Positions 1 through 8,783 of a stretch of DNA of 17,145 bases are shown here, one piece after another; within the stretch, counting starts at the first letter, position 1, and every line of letters begins with the position of its first letter. The notes beneath the pieces were generated by a model. The model was not told the DNA's origin. It worked only from the letters and a program-made list of their open reading frames with translations, and ran no database searches. A program made the position numbers and the translations under genes. The DNA is from WTJY01 sp045105475 (lineage in GTDB: Bacteria > Chloroflexota > Anaerolineae > Promineifilales > Promineifilaceae): positions 1 through 17,145 of the forward strand of contig JBGCDP010000224.1 in assembly GCA_045105475.1 (NCBI GenBank). Reading direction: 5' to 3'.

Positions 1-1188
1 TGGTGCTTCTTTAGGATCAGCTGAAGCCAGCTTCACCGATCCAATGCTCTTGGTGCCTACGATGCCTGGGAGCATCGTCATCCCATCTCCTTCTGGATTG
101 CCAAAGCCATGATCGATAAACCAGGTTGGGCCGAAATGGAATTGCAGTTCAGGCGCTGGTGAATCTGGATTGATTTTCAAGAAACCACCCGCTTCACCGA
201 TATTTGAAGTGAGCATCCCTTTTCCTTCCGTTTGTAGTTTATTCACCTGCTCTTCTGTTTCAGCATGAGCGAGCGAAACCGGTTGAGTGACGTGATACGC
301 AACAGGAGCCATGCAATGGTCTTGTAGATTTTCGCCTACGCCAGGCAAATCCATGACGACTGAGATCCCAAGTTCTTCCAACTCAGCTTTTGGGCCGATT
401 CCGGAGAGCATTAGAAGCTGGGGGGAATTTAGGGCGCCACCTGAAACGATTACCTCTTTTGAGGCTGTCACAGAATGCGTTTCTCCATCTTTTTCATAGG
501 TTGCACCAATACAGTGGTTTCCATCCATGTTGAGCTTTGTGACAAGCGCTTGAGGGATGGCGGTTAGATTGTCGCGAGTCAATGCCGAATGCAAATAACC
601 GACGGCCGCGCTACAGCGCATCCCGTTCTTTTGGGTGACTTGGTACAAGCCGAAACCAACTTGATCCCCATCATTAAAGTCATCGGTTAGCGGGAGTCCT
701 TGCTCTTTTGCTGCTTCAACCATCGCGTGTGCAAGCGGGTTGGGATCGCGCAAATCTGCGACATTGATCGGTCCACCAACCGCGTGGGCTGTAGATTCGC
801 CTCGTTCTTGGTTCATCGCTTTTTTGAAGAATGGAAGTACATCTTCATAGGCCCATCCCTCATTGCCCAGCTCTGCCCAATGATCATAGTCAGACGGTGC
901 ACCGCGCTGATAAATCATGGCATTAATCGAGCTAGTTCCGCCGAAAACTTTGCCTCGGGGCATAAATTCTTTCCGGCCGTTTAGCCCTGGTTGTGGAGGT
1001 GTTTCATAGGCCCAGTCGAACGGTGTTTTAAATAGGCCAGGAAATGCAGCTGGGATGTGAATTGCATCTTCTGAATCGGGGCCGCCTGCTTCGAGTAGCA
1101 ATACTTTGGCATCTGAATTTTCGGTCAGCCTGTTGACAATGGCGCATCCGGCCGAACCTGCTCCGATAACAATATAGTCGTATGACAT
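1..1188 (-). CDS. GMC-family FAD-dependent oxidoreductase (choline/alcohol dehydrogenase-like), C-terminus cut by window edge
   Basis: Flavoenzyme of the glucose-methanol-choline family (COG2303, BetA/AlkJ-like), expected to oxidise an alcohol using FAD. The frame is open from ATG 1186-1188 to the window edge, 396 residues of a family that usually has 530-560. Visible: the N-terminal Rossmann dinucleotide motif GAGSAG (residues 9-14) with the acidic end of strand 2 (LLLEAGG, about 31-37); the first GMC signature GGTSSINAMIYQRG (about 82-95); the second signature GALNSPQLLMLSGIG (about 249-263). The C-terminal catalytic His and its His/Asn partner lie outside the window, so activity cannot be judged. 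The start is fixed by a perfect AGGAGG at 1194-1199, five bases from ATG. The substrate cannot be told from sequence; choline is only one possibility. It is transcribed away from the beta-helix gene, with no other gene visible beside it. Confidence 0.93.
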   Translation of the reverse strand, partial: MSYDYIVIGAGSAGCAIVNRLTENSDAKVLLLEAGGPDSEDAIHIPAAFPGLFKTPFDWAYETPPQPGLNGRKEFMPRGKVFGGTSSINAMIYQRGAPSDYDHWAELGNEGWAYEDVLPFFKKAMNQERGESTAHAVGGPINVADLRDPNPLAHAMVEAAKEQGLPLTDDFNDGDQVGFGLYQVTQKNGMRCSAAVGYLHSALTRDNLTAIPQALVTKLNMDGNHCIGATYEKDGETHSVTASKEVIVSGGALNSPQLLMLSGIGPKAELEELGISVVMDLPGVGENLQDHCMAPVAYHVTQPVSLAHAETEEQVNKLQTEGKGMLTSNIGEAGGFLKINPDSPAPELQFHFGPTWFIDHGFGNPEGDGMTMLPGIVGTKSIGSVKLASADPKEAP

Positions 1189-1710
1189 GTGATCCTCCTA
1201 AGGAAATAGATAGGGTATATAAGTTGGTAAGGGATGGTCGTTTTCTCTCAACGCCAAAGTTAAAGAGGCGGTACCTCAAAACTGAGGTTTCGCATTGGCT
1301 TTTGCCCACTATTTGGTTGTTTCACTTCGATAAACTTGATGAAGAGAGGAGTATTGTTGAGGAAGATTATAGGACCCCCTTTTGATTTGTCGAGCTTAAG
1401 CCTAAGTGGAAATTCCTCTGAAAAGCTGGTTGGTGAAAGTCATGGCCGAATAATACCGGGTGACTCTGTTCTCATGACAAGAAGTCTATATATTGAAGTC
1501 GTGTAGATTCATAAAATCAGCCTGTTGCATGGCTCATTAACCTCATTGTCACATCCTACCAACGTCCTGCTAAAAATATGAGCCTCCAGAAGTACCTCAA
1601 TTATCAATTTATCGCCTCGACCTATTTGAGCCGTCTGTTTCAGATCATCTCAAGGCTGTACTGAGCGTAATTGGCTTGATTAATTTATTTGAAGCACAAG
1701 GTAAACCAAA
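1189..1710. other. 522-base non-coding region between divergent genes
   Basis: This stretch separates the divergent GMC and beta-helix genes and should hold both promoters. I see no convincing coding frame, tRNA or riboswitch. A 6-bp inverted repeat ACCTCA-AAAC-TGAGGT lies about 85 bases upstream of the GMC start (1273-1288) and could be an operator. For the beta-helix gene, TTGTCA at 1546-1551 followed 19 bases later by TAAAAA (1571-1576) is a weak promoter candidate with a roughly 130-base leader. A short AAGGT (1698-1702) sits 8 bases before ATG 1711 as its ribosome binding site. None of these is strong. Confidence 0.4.
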
Positions 1711-4700
1711 ATGAACACTCCCCCCCGAAATTTCAATCGATCAACTCAACGACTATCTAAAGTTGGTTTGATTCTCATAGCTGCAATCACTTTGATTTTT
1801 TTTGCTATCTGGGCAAATTCTGCACAAGCGGCCACAGTTGTGGTTACAAATACAAACGACAGCGGAGCCGGAAGTCTGCGAAATGCGATTGCAACGGCCA
1901 CCGTCAGTGACACCATTGAGTTTGACGCTTCTTTAAATGGACAAACAATTGTTCTGGCTTCCCAAATCTCGATTTCGCAGGATGCTAAAATCGTTGGGAA
2001 TGTGCCGATTACACTTAGCGGTGGCAATACAAACCGTATCTTTTACATTGAACCTGATGGACAAGGAGTGAACTTTGAAATAGAAGGGCTAACGCTGATG
2101 CACGGCGGCATCATCACAGAAGATGGCGGCGCGATTTACATGGACAGTGGCCTGCTCACAATTAAAAACAGCACGATCTACAGCAACACGGCCGAAGATG
2201 GGGCTGGGATTTATGTAGAAGCCGGTGGAACCATCTATGTTTACACAAGCACTATCAGTGCTAATGTAGCAGAGAGTTATGGAGGTGGAATCTATTCAAG
2301 CGGCCCGTTGCATATCAAAAATAGTCAGGTGATTAGTAATAGCTCTGGAAGTGATGGAGGGGGGCTTTATAGTGATGCGGGCATCCTTAAATTAGACAAC
2401 ACCCTTATCTATTCAAATACAACAGGAAGCAATGGTGGCGGTATCTACGGTGACTATGCCAACCTACTCATAGAAAAAAATAGCCGAATTGAAGACAACT
2501 ATTCAGGCAGTGAGGGAGGGGGTATTTATGCCTATTATGGATCACTCGCAATTGACCACAGCCAAGTTGTGAGCAATACGGCTAGCAGTAGCGGTGGCGG
2601 TATTTATGCTGATGAATTAGGCATTTTGGTAGAAAATAGCACTGTTAGTTGGAATGAATCGAAAGGGTATTCAGGTGGTATGTACTTAGAAGGGTGGAGT
2701 GTGATTAGTAACACTCATGTTAGCTACAACCAGTCTGATGGAGAAGGTGGTGGTGTGGAAGCGTACTATGGGCTGCATGTAGAAAATAGCACCTTTGAAG
2801 GGAATGATGCCAACGGTGGCGATGGCGGGGCTATTTATGCTTGTGAAAGTGACTATGGCTATGTCAGCATTGTTGGGAGTACGTTTCAAGACAACCGGGG
2901 AGATGATGGTGGGGCTATATACGGATACTATTATTGTGGCGTTCAGATTCAGTCGAGCTCATTTATTAGCAACTATGCAAGTAGCGATGGTGGGGCGATT
3001 TTTACCGATGAGGACAATAATTTAGTCGTTGATCGCAGCACCTTTTTTGATAATCGGGCTGACGAAGATGGTGGAGCGATTTATTCGGCCGATAATGACG
3101 GAGTCGCCAATATTTCCCAGAGTACCTTTAGCAACAATAGTGCTGGAACAGATGGTGGCGCTCTTTATCTTGATTATGGCGGTACGATTCAACACAGTAC
3201 GATTGTGAGTAACACGGCCGATGGTGACGGCGGTGGTCTTTACCAAGATGATCCAACACTGATCGAAAATAGCATTATTGCAGGCAATATGATTTCGGGT
3301 TTTGTTGGTTTGCCTAACGCTGACTGTTCATCCAATAACATTCAAGATGTCTCATCAGGCGGCTATAACATTACCGGCATAGATACCGGTTGTATGTTGT
3401 TAGACATTCGCGATCAGCACATTATGACGGGCACTTTGTTCACTGAAGTGCTCGGGCCGCTAGCAGATAACGGTGGCGCAACGAAAACCCATATGCCACT
3501 CGCCGATAGCCCAGCCATCGACGGTGCCCCTAGTTTGACCTGCCCAAAAACTGACCAACGTGGCGAAGATCGAGCACAGGGTAATGCTTGCGACATCGGC
3601 GCGGTTGAAAGCTCAGCAACCGGTACGGTGCCAACAGTTGCAGAGAATGTCATCACTGTAACTACGTTTGATGATGAATTGAACAGTGACAGCGACTGTT
3701 CATTGCGTGAAGCGGTTACGGCCGCCAATCAAAATATCGCAGTCGACGCATGCCCTGCCGGGAAGCCTTATTCAACAACCGTTGATGTGATTCAACTGGC
3801 GGCCGGAGAATATTTTATCACCGGTACGAATATGATCACTCAATCATTTACCATTACAAACGTTGAGTCTGATTCAGGCCCTGGATTTATTACGGTCACC
3901 GAGGTTATTACTTTGAGTGATAATTCTAACTTAACGGATGACCTTGATATTACGGAGACGCTGACCATTCGGGGCGCAGGGATGGGGTTAACAACAATCA
4001 ATGGTGGAGAAAGCAGTCGTATCTTTCATGTTGATCCACTAGATTCCGATCAAATTGGTGTTTATCTTTTGCTTGAGGATATGAAACTAACACATGGTTA
4101 TGTGGAGGATCCTGAATTTTTTTCATATTGTTGCGATGTATGGGTTGATGGGGTCTATGAAGGTGAATTTGAATTCGAGGGGCCAGAAGAAGAAGAAGAT
4201 GGAGGCGCGATTTTACTTGAAGCCGGCAAATTAGTTCTTAATCGCGTTGATACCTTTGATAATTTAACTGACGATAATGGTGGGGCGATCTATGCAGAAT
4301 ACGGTGCGGTTTATCTAATCGATGGGACGACGATTCGCAATAGCTATGCTGATCAAGACGGCGGCGCCATTTATGCTGAATATGCGGCCGTTCATGTATT
4401 TGACAGTACTATTCGAGACAATGAGGCGGATGATGGGGGTGGCATCTATTCAGAGTATGGAAATGTACTTATTGATCAAAGTAGCCTGAAATCGAATTTG
4501 GCAAATGATGGAGGCGGAGGCGTTTATGCTGAACATGGAATTATTGTTGTCCGAAACGACTCTTTAATCGTCAGTAATTATGCTGCAGATGAAGATGGCG
4601 GTGGGATTCAACCAGAGTATGGCGGGGCATGGGTCGAAAACAGCATTTTCCGTGACAATTTCAGTGCACCACATGATTATGATGGTGGGGCAATCAATGC

Positions 4701-6030
4701 AGAAGATACGGCCCTTGTTGTTAAAAATAGTCTGTTCGAGGGTAATTATGCTGAATCCGGCGGGGCCATCGATACCGAATATGGTGGATTGATTTTAAAT
4801 AGCGAATTTCGCGATAATCATGCAGGGGATTATGGTGGGGCTATTTACATCAATGAAGGCGTACTTTTTGTAAAAGATTCAATTTTTGAAAATAATGATG
4901 CTGTTGAGTATGGGGGAGCTATAAATGGGGATGAATCAAGCATTGAGATTCGTAATACTGTTTTTCGCAATAATAAAGTGTTGTCTCCCGGCTATTATGG
5001 CGGTGCGATCTATGTTGAGTCATACAACGGATTGACATTGCGTTATACCGCCTTTATTGAGAATCACTCGAATGGGGATGGCGGTGCCATTTATGCAGAT
5101 GACAACCCGGTTATTGTTGAAAACAGCACTTTTGAGTCAAACACAGCCCGTCAAGATGGTGGTGGTGCTATCTTTGATGATTACTCGGCCGATATTTTGA
5201 ACAGTACATTCTCAAATAATTCTGCCGGAAATGAAGGGGGTGCATTACGGTTGTATGTAGGAACCAACATCAACTTCAGTACGATTGTGAATAACCACTC
5301 TGCAAATGGTGGTGCAGTCTTTTACTACGATGATTCATATCATAATGTGATTCAAAATAGCATCGTCGCTGGTAATAGTTTGACCACTAGGCTCGCCAAT
5401 ACAAACGTCAATTGTCTTGAGGGTACCGGGATTACATCAAATGGCCACAATCTCTTTGAGGCGAATACAGGCTGTGATGAGACACCGTCTGACAAGTTGG
5501 TTGCTTCAGGTGATTTGATGATAACCGAGCTGCTTCCACTTGCAGACAATGATGGCCATGTGTTGCCAGATGGTAGCGTGATCCAAACCCATGCTTTGCG
5601 CTCAACAAGTGCTGCGGTTAATGGGGCGGCTGAGACGGAAGTGGCTCATGATCAACGTGGCACCGTGCGGCCGATTGGAACTACGGCCGATATTGGTGCA
5701 TTTGAGTTTCTGAATGCGGCCCCAATCGCGATTGATGACCCAGACATCACCACAAACGAAAGTGAAATGGTAATCATCTCTCCATTGAGCAATGATTCAG
5801 ACCTTAATAGCGACAATTTGATGCTAAATATAATCGTGACGCCATCACATGGAACTGCGGTGATTTCAGGCACACAAGTGACATACACGCCGAACCCACA
5901 ATTCTATGGTGTTGACTCATTTGCTTATAGCGCCTCAGATGGTGTGCTAAGTGATACGGCCGTTGTTACTGTTACGGTGACCCAAACGTCTTGGGAAATT
6001 TACTATCCATTTACAGTTGCAAATGAATAA
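1711..6030 (+). CDS. Giant secreted right-handed parallel beta-helix surface protein with two choice-of-anchor-Q modules and a C-terminal Ig-like domain
   Basis: A 1439-residue exported repeat protein, probably on the cell surface; its ligand or substrate is unknown. Residues 1-40 form a signal peptide: basic N-region, hydrophobic run about 18-35, and cleavage site SAQA/A after residue 40. Module 1 has a degenerate CSLREA-like start (GAGSLRNAIA, 52-61), 15 Gly-rich rungs (138-511) and a tail with PLADNGG, SPAID and DQRG...CDIGAVES (ending about 634). Module 2 repeats the plan: CSLREAV (663-669), GAGMGLTTINGG (about 755-766), an acidic insert with EEEED (826-830), 15 rungs (830-1203), then PLADN and DQRG...DIGAFEF (1314 to about 1333). 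Each rung has the form S-x-F/V-x-x-N-x-A-x-x-x-GGAIY. An Ig/cadherin-like domain (about 1335-1425) follows, and the protein ends in WEIYYPFTVANE. No catalytic residues of pectate lyases are recognisable, so adhesion or a structural role is more likely than enzyme activity, though that is inference. No LPXTG or PEP-CTERM signal is seen. It is a single-gene unit closed by a strong terminator. Confidence 0.93.
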   Translation: MNTPPRNFNRSTQRLSKVGLILIAAITLIFFAIWANSAQAATVVVTNTNDSGAGSLRNAIATATVSDTIEFDASLNGQTIVLASQISISQDAKIVGNVPITLSGGNTNRIFYIEPDGQGVNFEIEGLTLMHGGIITEDGGAIYMDSGLLTIKNSTIYSNTAEDGAGIYVEAGGTIYVYTSTISANVAESYGGGIYSSGPLHIKNSQVISNSSGSDGGGLYSDAGILKLDNTLIYSNTTGSNGGGIYGDYANLLIEKNSRIEDNYSGSEGGGIYAYYGSLAIDHSQVVSNTASSSGGGIYADELGILVENSTVSWNESKGYSGGMYLEGWSVISNTHVSYNQSDGEGGGVEAYYGLHVENSTFEGNDANGGDGGAIYACESDYGYVSIVGSTFQDNRGDDGGAIYGYYYCGVQIQSSSFISNYASSDGGAIFTDEDNNLVVDRSTFFDNRADEDGGAIYSADNDGVANISQSTFSNNSAGTDGGALYLDYGGTIQHSTIVSNTADGDGGGLYQDDPTLIENSIIAGNMISGFVGLPNADCSSNNIQDVSSGGYNITGIDTGCMLLDIRDQHIMTGTLFTEVLGPLADNGGATKTHMPLADSPAIDGAPSLTCPKTDQRGEDRAQGNACDIGAVESSATGTVPTVAENVITVTTFDDELNSDSDCSLREAVTAANQNIAVDACPAGKPYSTTVDVIQLAAGEYFITGTNMITQSFTITNVESDSGPGFITVTEVITLSDNSNLTDDLDITETLTIRGAGMGLTTINGGESSRIFHVDPLDSDQIGVYLLLEDMKLTHGYVEDPEFFSYCCDVWVDGVYEGEFEFEGPEEEEDGGAILLEAGKLVLNRVDTFDNLTDDNGGAIYAEYGAVYLIDGTTIRNSYADQDGGAIYAEYAAVHVFDSTIRDNEADDGGGIYSEYGNVLIDQSSLKSNLANDGGGGVYAEHGIIVVRNDSLIVSNYAADEDGGGIQPEYGGAWVENSIFRDNFSAPHDYDGGAINAEDTALVVKNSLFEGNYAESGGAIDTEYGGLILNSEFRDNHAGDYGGAIYINEGVLFVKDSIFENNDAVEYGGAINGDESSIEIRNTVFRNNKVLSPGYYGGAIYVESYNGLTLRYTAFIENHSNGDGGAIYADDNPVIVENSTFESNTARQDGGGAIFDDYSADILNSTFSNNSAGNEGGALRLYVGTNINFSTIVNNHSANGGAVFYYDDSYHNVIQNSIVAGNSLTTRLANTNVNCLEGTGITSNGHNLFEANTGCDETPSDKLVASGDLMITELLPLADNDGHVLPDGSVIQTHALRSTSAAVNGAAETEVAHDQRGTVRPIGTTADIGAFEFLNAAPIAIDDPDITTNESEMVIISPLSNDSDLNSDNLMLNIIVTPSHGTAVISGTQVTYTPNPQFYGVDSFAYSASDGVLSDTAVVTVTVTQTSWEIYYPFTVANE
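2122..3243 (+). repeat. Protein-level repeat array 1: 15 GGAIY/GGGIY beta-helix rungs
   Basis: The translated repeats run from DGGAIYMDSG (residue 138) to DGGGLYQDDP (about 506-515). I count 15 copies of the core G-G-[AG]-[IL]-Y (some variant, such as GGMY and GGVE), spaced about 26 residues apart. Conservation is at the protein level; the DNA copies differ, so this is an old repeat rather than a recent DNA expansion or a CRISPR-like array. Confidence 0.85.
4198..5319 (+). repeat. Protein-level repeat array 2: 15 further beta-helix rungs, same length as array 1
   Basis: From DGGAILLEAG (residue 830) to NGGAVFYYDD (about 1199-1208) I again count 15 rungs. The distance from first to last rung (about 369 residues) is almost the same as in array 1 (about 368). 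Many rungs here carry AEYG after the GGAIY core, which is not seen in array 1, so this module has also expanded or homogenised on its own. Confidence 0.82.
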
Positions 6031-6060
6031 CCGGCTTAGACAATCGACTTAATCTAGATG

Positions 6061-6102
6061 AGAGTTCAAGAGAGATCAGTATCTTTCTTGAACTCTTTTT
6101 TT
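6061..6102 (+). terminator. Rho-independent terminator of the beta-helix gene
   Basis: The arm 6061-6076 pairs with 6081-6096 over 16 positions including one G-U pair, closed by a four-base loop (6077-6080) and followed by seven Ts (6096-6102). It sits 30 bases after the beta-helix stop codon. The T-run overlaps the stop codon of the convergent yciH-like gene (6101-6103), so the same stem may also protect the 3' end of that transcript, although no T-tract follows it on the minus strand. Confidence 0.9.
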
Positions 6103-6469
6103 ATCCCCCAACCCGTTTAACCGTGTATCCCTTTTTCGTTAAGAGCTCAACGAGGCGATCCCGTAAATCTCCCTGAATTTCGATATTGCGTTCAGCTACT
6201 GTTCCCCCAGCCCCACATTTTTTCTTGAGTTCTTTAGCCAACGCTTTTAAATCTTTTTCGTTCAGGCGTAGGCCGGTAATCACAGTGACCCCTTTCCCTT
6301 TGCGCCCTTTCGTTTCACGGCTAACCCGTATGATGCCGTCGCCGGTACGGTCGATGGTTTGAGCCTGCTTGGTCCAGCATTCACACTGAGCTTTCGGTTT
6401 GCCACAGCTGTGACACAGTCGGCCGCCGTCGCTTGACCAAACTTTGGTTGTTCGAGATTTGTTGTTCAT
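6101..6469 (-). CDS. yciH: YciH/SUI1 (eIF1-like) family protein
   Basis: Bacterial homologue of eukaryotic initiation factor eIF1, 122 residues. In E. coli YciH has been linked to initiation fidelity and stress translation, but its exact role is unsettled. The SUI1 core spans about 55-121: RKGKGVTVITGL, then LAKELKKKCGAGGTV (about 77-91), NIEIQGD (95-101), and the closing KKGYTVKRVGG. The N-terminal part has a CxxC...CxC cluster (C19, C22, C29, C31; CHSCGKPKAQCEC) that looks like a small zinc site, as in several bacterial members. Its ATG lies 42 bases downstream of the helicase stop on the same strand, so the two are probably one transcript; the only possible ribosome binding site is a weak GAAAG. 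Its stop codon falls in the T-run of the opposing terminator. Confidence 0.93.
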   Translation of the reverse strand: MNNKSRTTKVWSSDGGRLCHSCGKPKAQCECWTKQAQTIDRTGDGIIRVSRETKGRKGKGVTVITGLRLNEKDLKALAKELKKKCGAGGTVAERNIEIQGDLRDRLVELLTKKGYTVKRVGG

Positions 6470-6511
6470 AACTTTCGTTTTATAGCGAGCTACCGATTCG
6501 GTAGATCACAT

Positions 6512-8680
6512 CTATGCTTCGTACTCCTCCCATACGCTTTGGTAGCCACCAATCTTTTCGACCCATTCCAACATCCGGCCGAAAAATTCATCGGCCGTGA
6601 TTGTCGCACTATCCCCGATGATGATCAGCTTACGCCGCGCCCGAGTCAGAGCCACATTCATACGTCGCTGTTCAGACAAGAAACCGATCTCCGCATCCGG
6701 ATTAGAGCGAACCATCGAAATAATCACCGCTTCACTTTCGCGCCCTTGAAAGCCGTCAACCGATCCAAGATCGATTTGTGTGAGCTCAAGTTCAGCGAGC
6801 CGATCACGCAGCAGGCTCACTTGTGCCGAGTAGGGTGTGATGATGGCGATCGCTTCGGCCGGAACGCCTGAGGCGATGAGTTCGTTCACTTTTTTAATCG
6901 CTAGCTCCGCCTCTTGCGGGTTTTTTCGACTGCGGCTGCTTTTGTCCCATTCCTCATCATAGCTCGCTCCGGCCGTGTCGATAAACGTTACCGGTTTGCT
7001 GGTTAGATCAGTTGAATCAACCCCATCTAAATCAGACAGTAGGTGACCTGAAACTGCAGTGTCTGCCAACAGGCTGTTTTCATAAAATTCGGCCGAACTA
7101 AAGCTCATAATATCTCGATGCATGCGGTATTGAATATTGAGCCGTTTGGCAATCGGTTTGTCGAGTAGACTGGCCGGTTCTTTTTGCTGGTTAACCAGTC
7201 GCTCTTGCAAACTCACCCCGAAACCTGCACGCCGCGCATCGTTTGACATGATCGTTGGGGGGAGCTGCTGATGGTCACCGGCTAGCACCACTCTGTTTGA
7301 ACGGACCAACGGAATCCACGCGGCCGGTTCTGTCGCCTGCCCCGCCTCATCGATCACACACAGGTCAAATTGGCGTTGCCCCAAAATGGCGCTGTCGATG
7401 CCGGTTAGCGTCGATAAGATGACTTGCGCTCCGTTTAGCACCTGCTCAACCGCCATCGCTTCAAGTTGGCGAGCCTCATCTAGCATTTCACGAGCTTCCC
7501 GCCGCATTGAGGATTTCTCACCCTTTTCTGGTTTGGCCCGCTTCCAACGGCCTGCATCGATTTGTAGACCGGTTGCATCACGGCGCAATTTTTTAGCCAG
7601 CTGGTAGTCGCCCTGTTTCTCGACAAGGTTATCAAGCGTGACTTCATGCAGTGATTCGAGAATGCGGATCGGATGGCCAATGCGGACGATGTTCGCCCCT
7701 TTTGCGAGCAGACGTTCAGCGATGTTGTCAACGGCTAAGTTGCTGGGAGCGCAGGCTAGCACCTTCTCTTTCTGAGAGATGGCCGCCATGATTAAGGCCG
7801 CAACGGTTGTCGTTTTACCAGTACCTGGAGGTCCATGGATGATGGCAGCGTCTCCGGCCGAAAGTGCATGTTTAACGGCACCTTTCTGCGTGCTGTTTAA
7901 TCCTTCAGTTAGTGCATCCAGCTGATTTTTGGATGGGATGTCTCGGTAAAAGGTAGCTGGTGCCTCGCCTAAAAGAACGGCACGCAGATCGGACAAACGG
8001 TCGTTTTTTGCAGAGATGACGCGGCTCAATGCTCGTTTCATGCGCTCACGGCCGACCTCGTCTGTGGCGGCATCGATGCGAAATGTGGGGCTGTCACTCT
8101 CTGGTAAACGGTTTAAGGCGATGACCACCCTTTCTTTGTTGATTTGGCTGATGAGGCCGCGCCAAACGAGGGGAACATTGTTTTTCTCTGGTGTTTCCTC
8201 TGACAAAATAACCGGAATACCTGAAGTGAGTCGACTCCAAGGCAACGGCTTTGTCTCATTGCGCGGTCCAAGGGTCACGAGCAGTTTGCCCCCAAGGCCG
8301 ACATCTTCGCCACGAATTACGAGGTTTCGGATTGATTTTTCAAGCGCTAGCCGATTGCCGGTGTTGAGATTACGCTGATGGACGCTGGTTTCGGCCGTGG
8401 CTTCAAGGGCCAGCCAGTGGAGCAATTTGTCAAAATGGTCATGCTCACCAGCCGCTGCATCGGTCCAGACTCGAATCTGACGGGTGCCGACAAGATTCCC
8501 ATCGAGCAGGGTGACGAGGCGGTTCATGTCACCACCGGTGATTTCGATGGTGGCCCCGTGTCCTTTGGTCACCATTCGGCCGATGTGATGCTTGCGCATG
8601 TTGCCGTCTTGGATGAGTAGGTTCATCAATTGCCCTTTTGAAACGCGGGGGGGCAACCCGTCGATGTTGAGAATTGGCAT
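6512..8680 (-). CDS. SF1 helicase of the DNA2/NAM7 (UPF1/IGHMBP2-like) family with an N-terminal DbpA-like RNA-binding domain
   Basis: ATP-dependent nucleic-acid helicase of 722 residues when read from the ATG at 8678-8680. Motifs in order: Walker A GPPGTGKT (283-290), motif Ia LACAPSNLAVDN (308-319), Walker B DEAG (444-447), motif III GDHQQLPPT (468-476), QYRM (517-520), DGFQGRE (642-648) and VALTRAR (676-682). This set is typical of the UPF1-like group, which includes both DNA and RNA helicases. Residues about 1-73, especially IGRMVTKGHGATIEI and LVGTRQIRVW, resemble the RRM-like C-terminal domain of DbpA, which suggests an RNA substrate; this is a by-eye match. The open frame extends to an ATG at 8735-8737, but those 19 residues look non-coding and contain a -10-like TACAAT ending six bases before the chosen ATG, so I prefer the shorter form. 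It leads the probable unit with the YciH gene. Confidence 0.92.
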   Translation of the reverse strand: MPILNIDGLPPRVSKGQLMNLLIQDGNMRKHHIGRMVTKGHGATIEITGGDMNRLVTLLDGNLVGTRQIRVWTDAAAGEHDHFDKLLHWLALEATAETSVHQRNLNTGNRLALEKSIRNLVIRGEDVGLGGKLLVTLGPRNETKPLPWSRLTSGIPVILSEETPEKNNVPLVWRGLISQINKERVVIALNRLPESDSPTFRIDAATDEVGRERMKRALSRVISAKNDRLSDLRAVLLGEAPATFYRDIPSKNQLDALTEGLNSTQKGAVKHALSAGDAAIIHGPPGTGKTTTVAALIMAAISQKEKVLACAPSNLAVDNIAERLLAKGANIVRIGHPIRILESLHEVTLDNLVEKQGDYQLAKKLRRDATGLQIDAGRWKRAKPEKGEKSSMRREAREMLDEARQLEAMAVEQVLNGAQVILSTLTGIDSAILGQRQFDLCVIDEAGQATEPAAWIPLVRSNRVVLAGDHQQLPPTIMSNDARRAGFGVSLQERLVNQQKEPASLLDKPIAKRLNIQYRMHRDIMSFSSAEFYENSLLADTAVSGHLLSDLDGVDSTDLTSKPVTFIDTAGASYDEEWDKSSRSRKNPQEAELAIKKVNELIASGVPAEAIAIITPYSAQVSLLRDRLAELELTQIDLGSVDGFQGRESEAVIISMVRSNPDAEIGFLSEQRRMNVALTRARRKLIIIGDSATITADEFFGRMLEWVEKIGGYQSVWEEYEA

Positions 8681-8686
8681 AGCAGG

Positions 8687-8692
8687 ATTGTA
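8687..8692 (-). promoter_or_regulatory. Candidate -10 element for a leaderless helicase transcript
   Basis: On the minus strand TACAAT is followed by six bases (8686-8681) and then the ATG at 8680. A start at the usual distance would fall on or next to the A of ATG. There is no Shine-Dalgarno sequence. No good -35 box is seen at 16-18 bases, so the call is tentative. Confidence 0.4.
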
Positions 8693-8783
8693 TCTGATTT
8701 TCATGGTGAGAATAAAAATTCTGACAGATAGATGCATAACTCAAGCGATGTATTTAGGTGTTGAAATCAGGCCGCATGAGCAA

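Noticed and set aside
1182..1385. 67-codon open frame on the plus strand in the GMC upstream region
   Set aside because: It overlaps the start and ribosome binding site of the GMC gene, has no family resemblance, and has no ribosome binding site of its own.
1400..1560. Possible structured leader or riboswitch before the beta-helix gene
   Set aside because: I could not find conserved riboswitch core motifs or a convincing long stem; an Infernal search against Rfam would settle it.
2122..5319. Regular DNA periodicity in the beta-helix gene as a possible CRISPR or tandem DNA repeat
   Set aside because: The period is in the protein (about 26 residues); the DNA copies are not identical, and the frame is open throughout with a signal peptide and domain ends.
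8681..8737. Longer N-terminus of the helicase from the ATG at 8735-8737
   Set aside because: The extra 19 residues show no domain character, the region has a -10-like box, and the domain begins right after the later ATG. It cannot be fully excluded.
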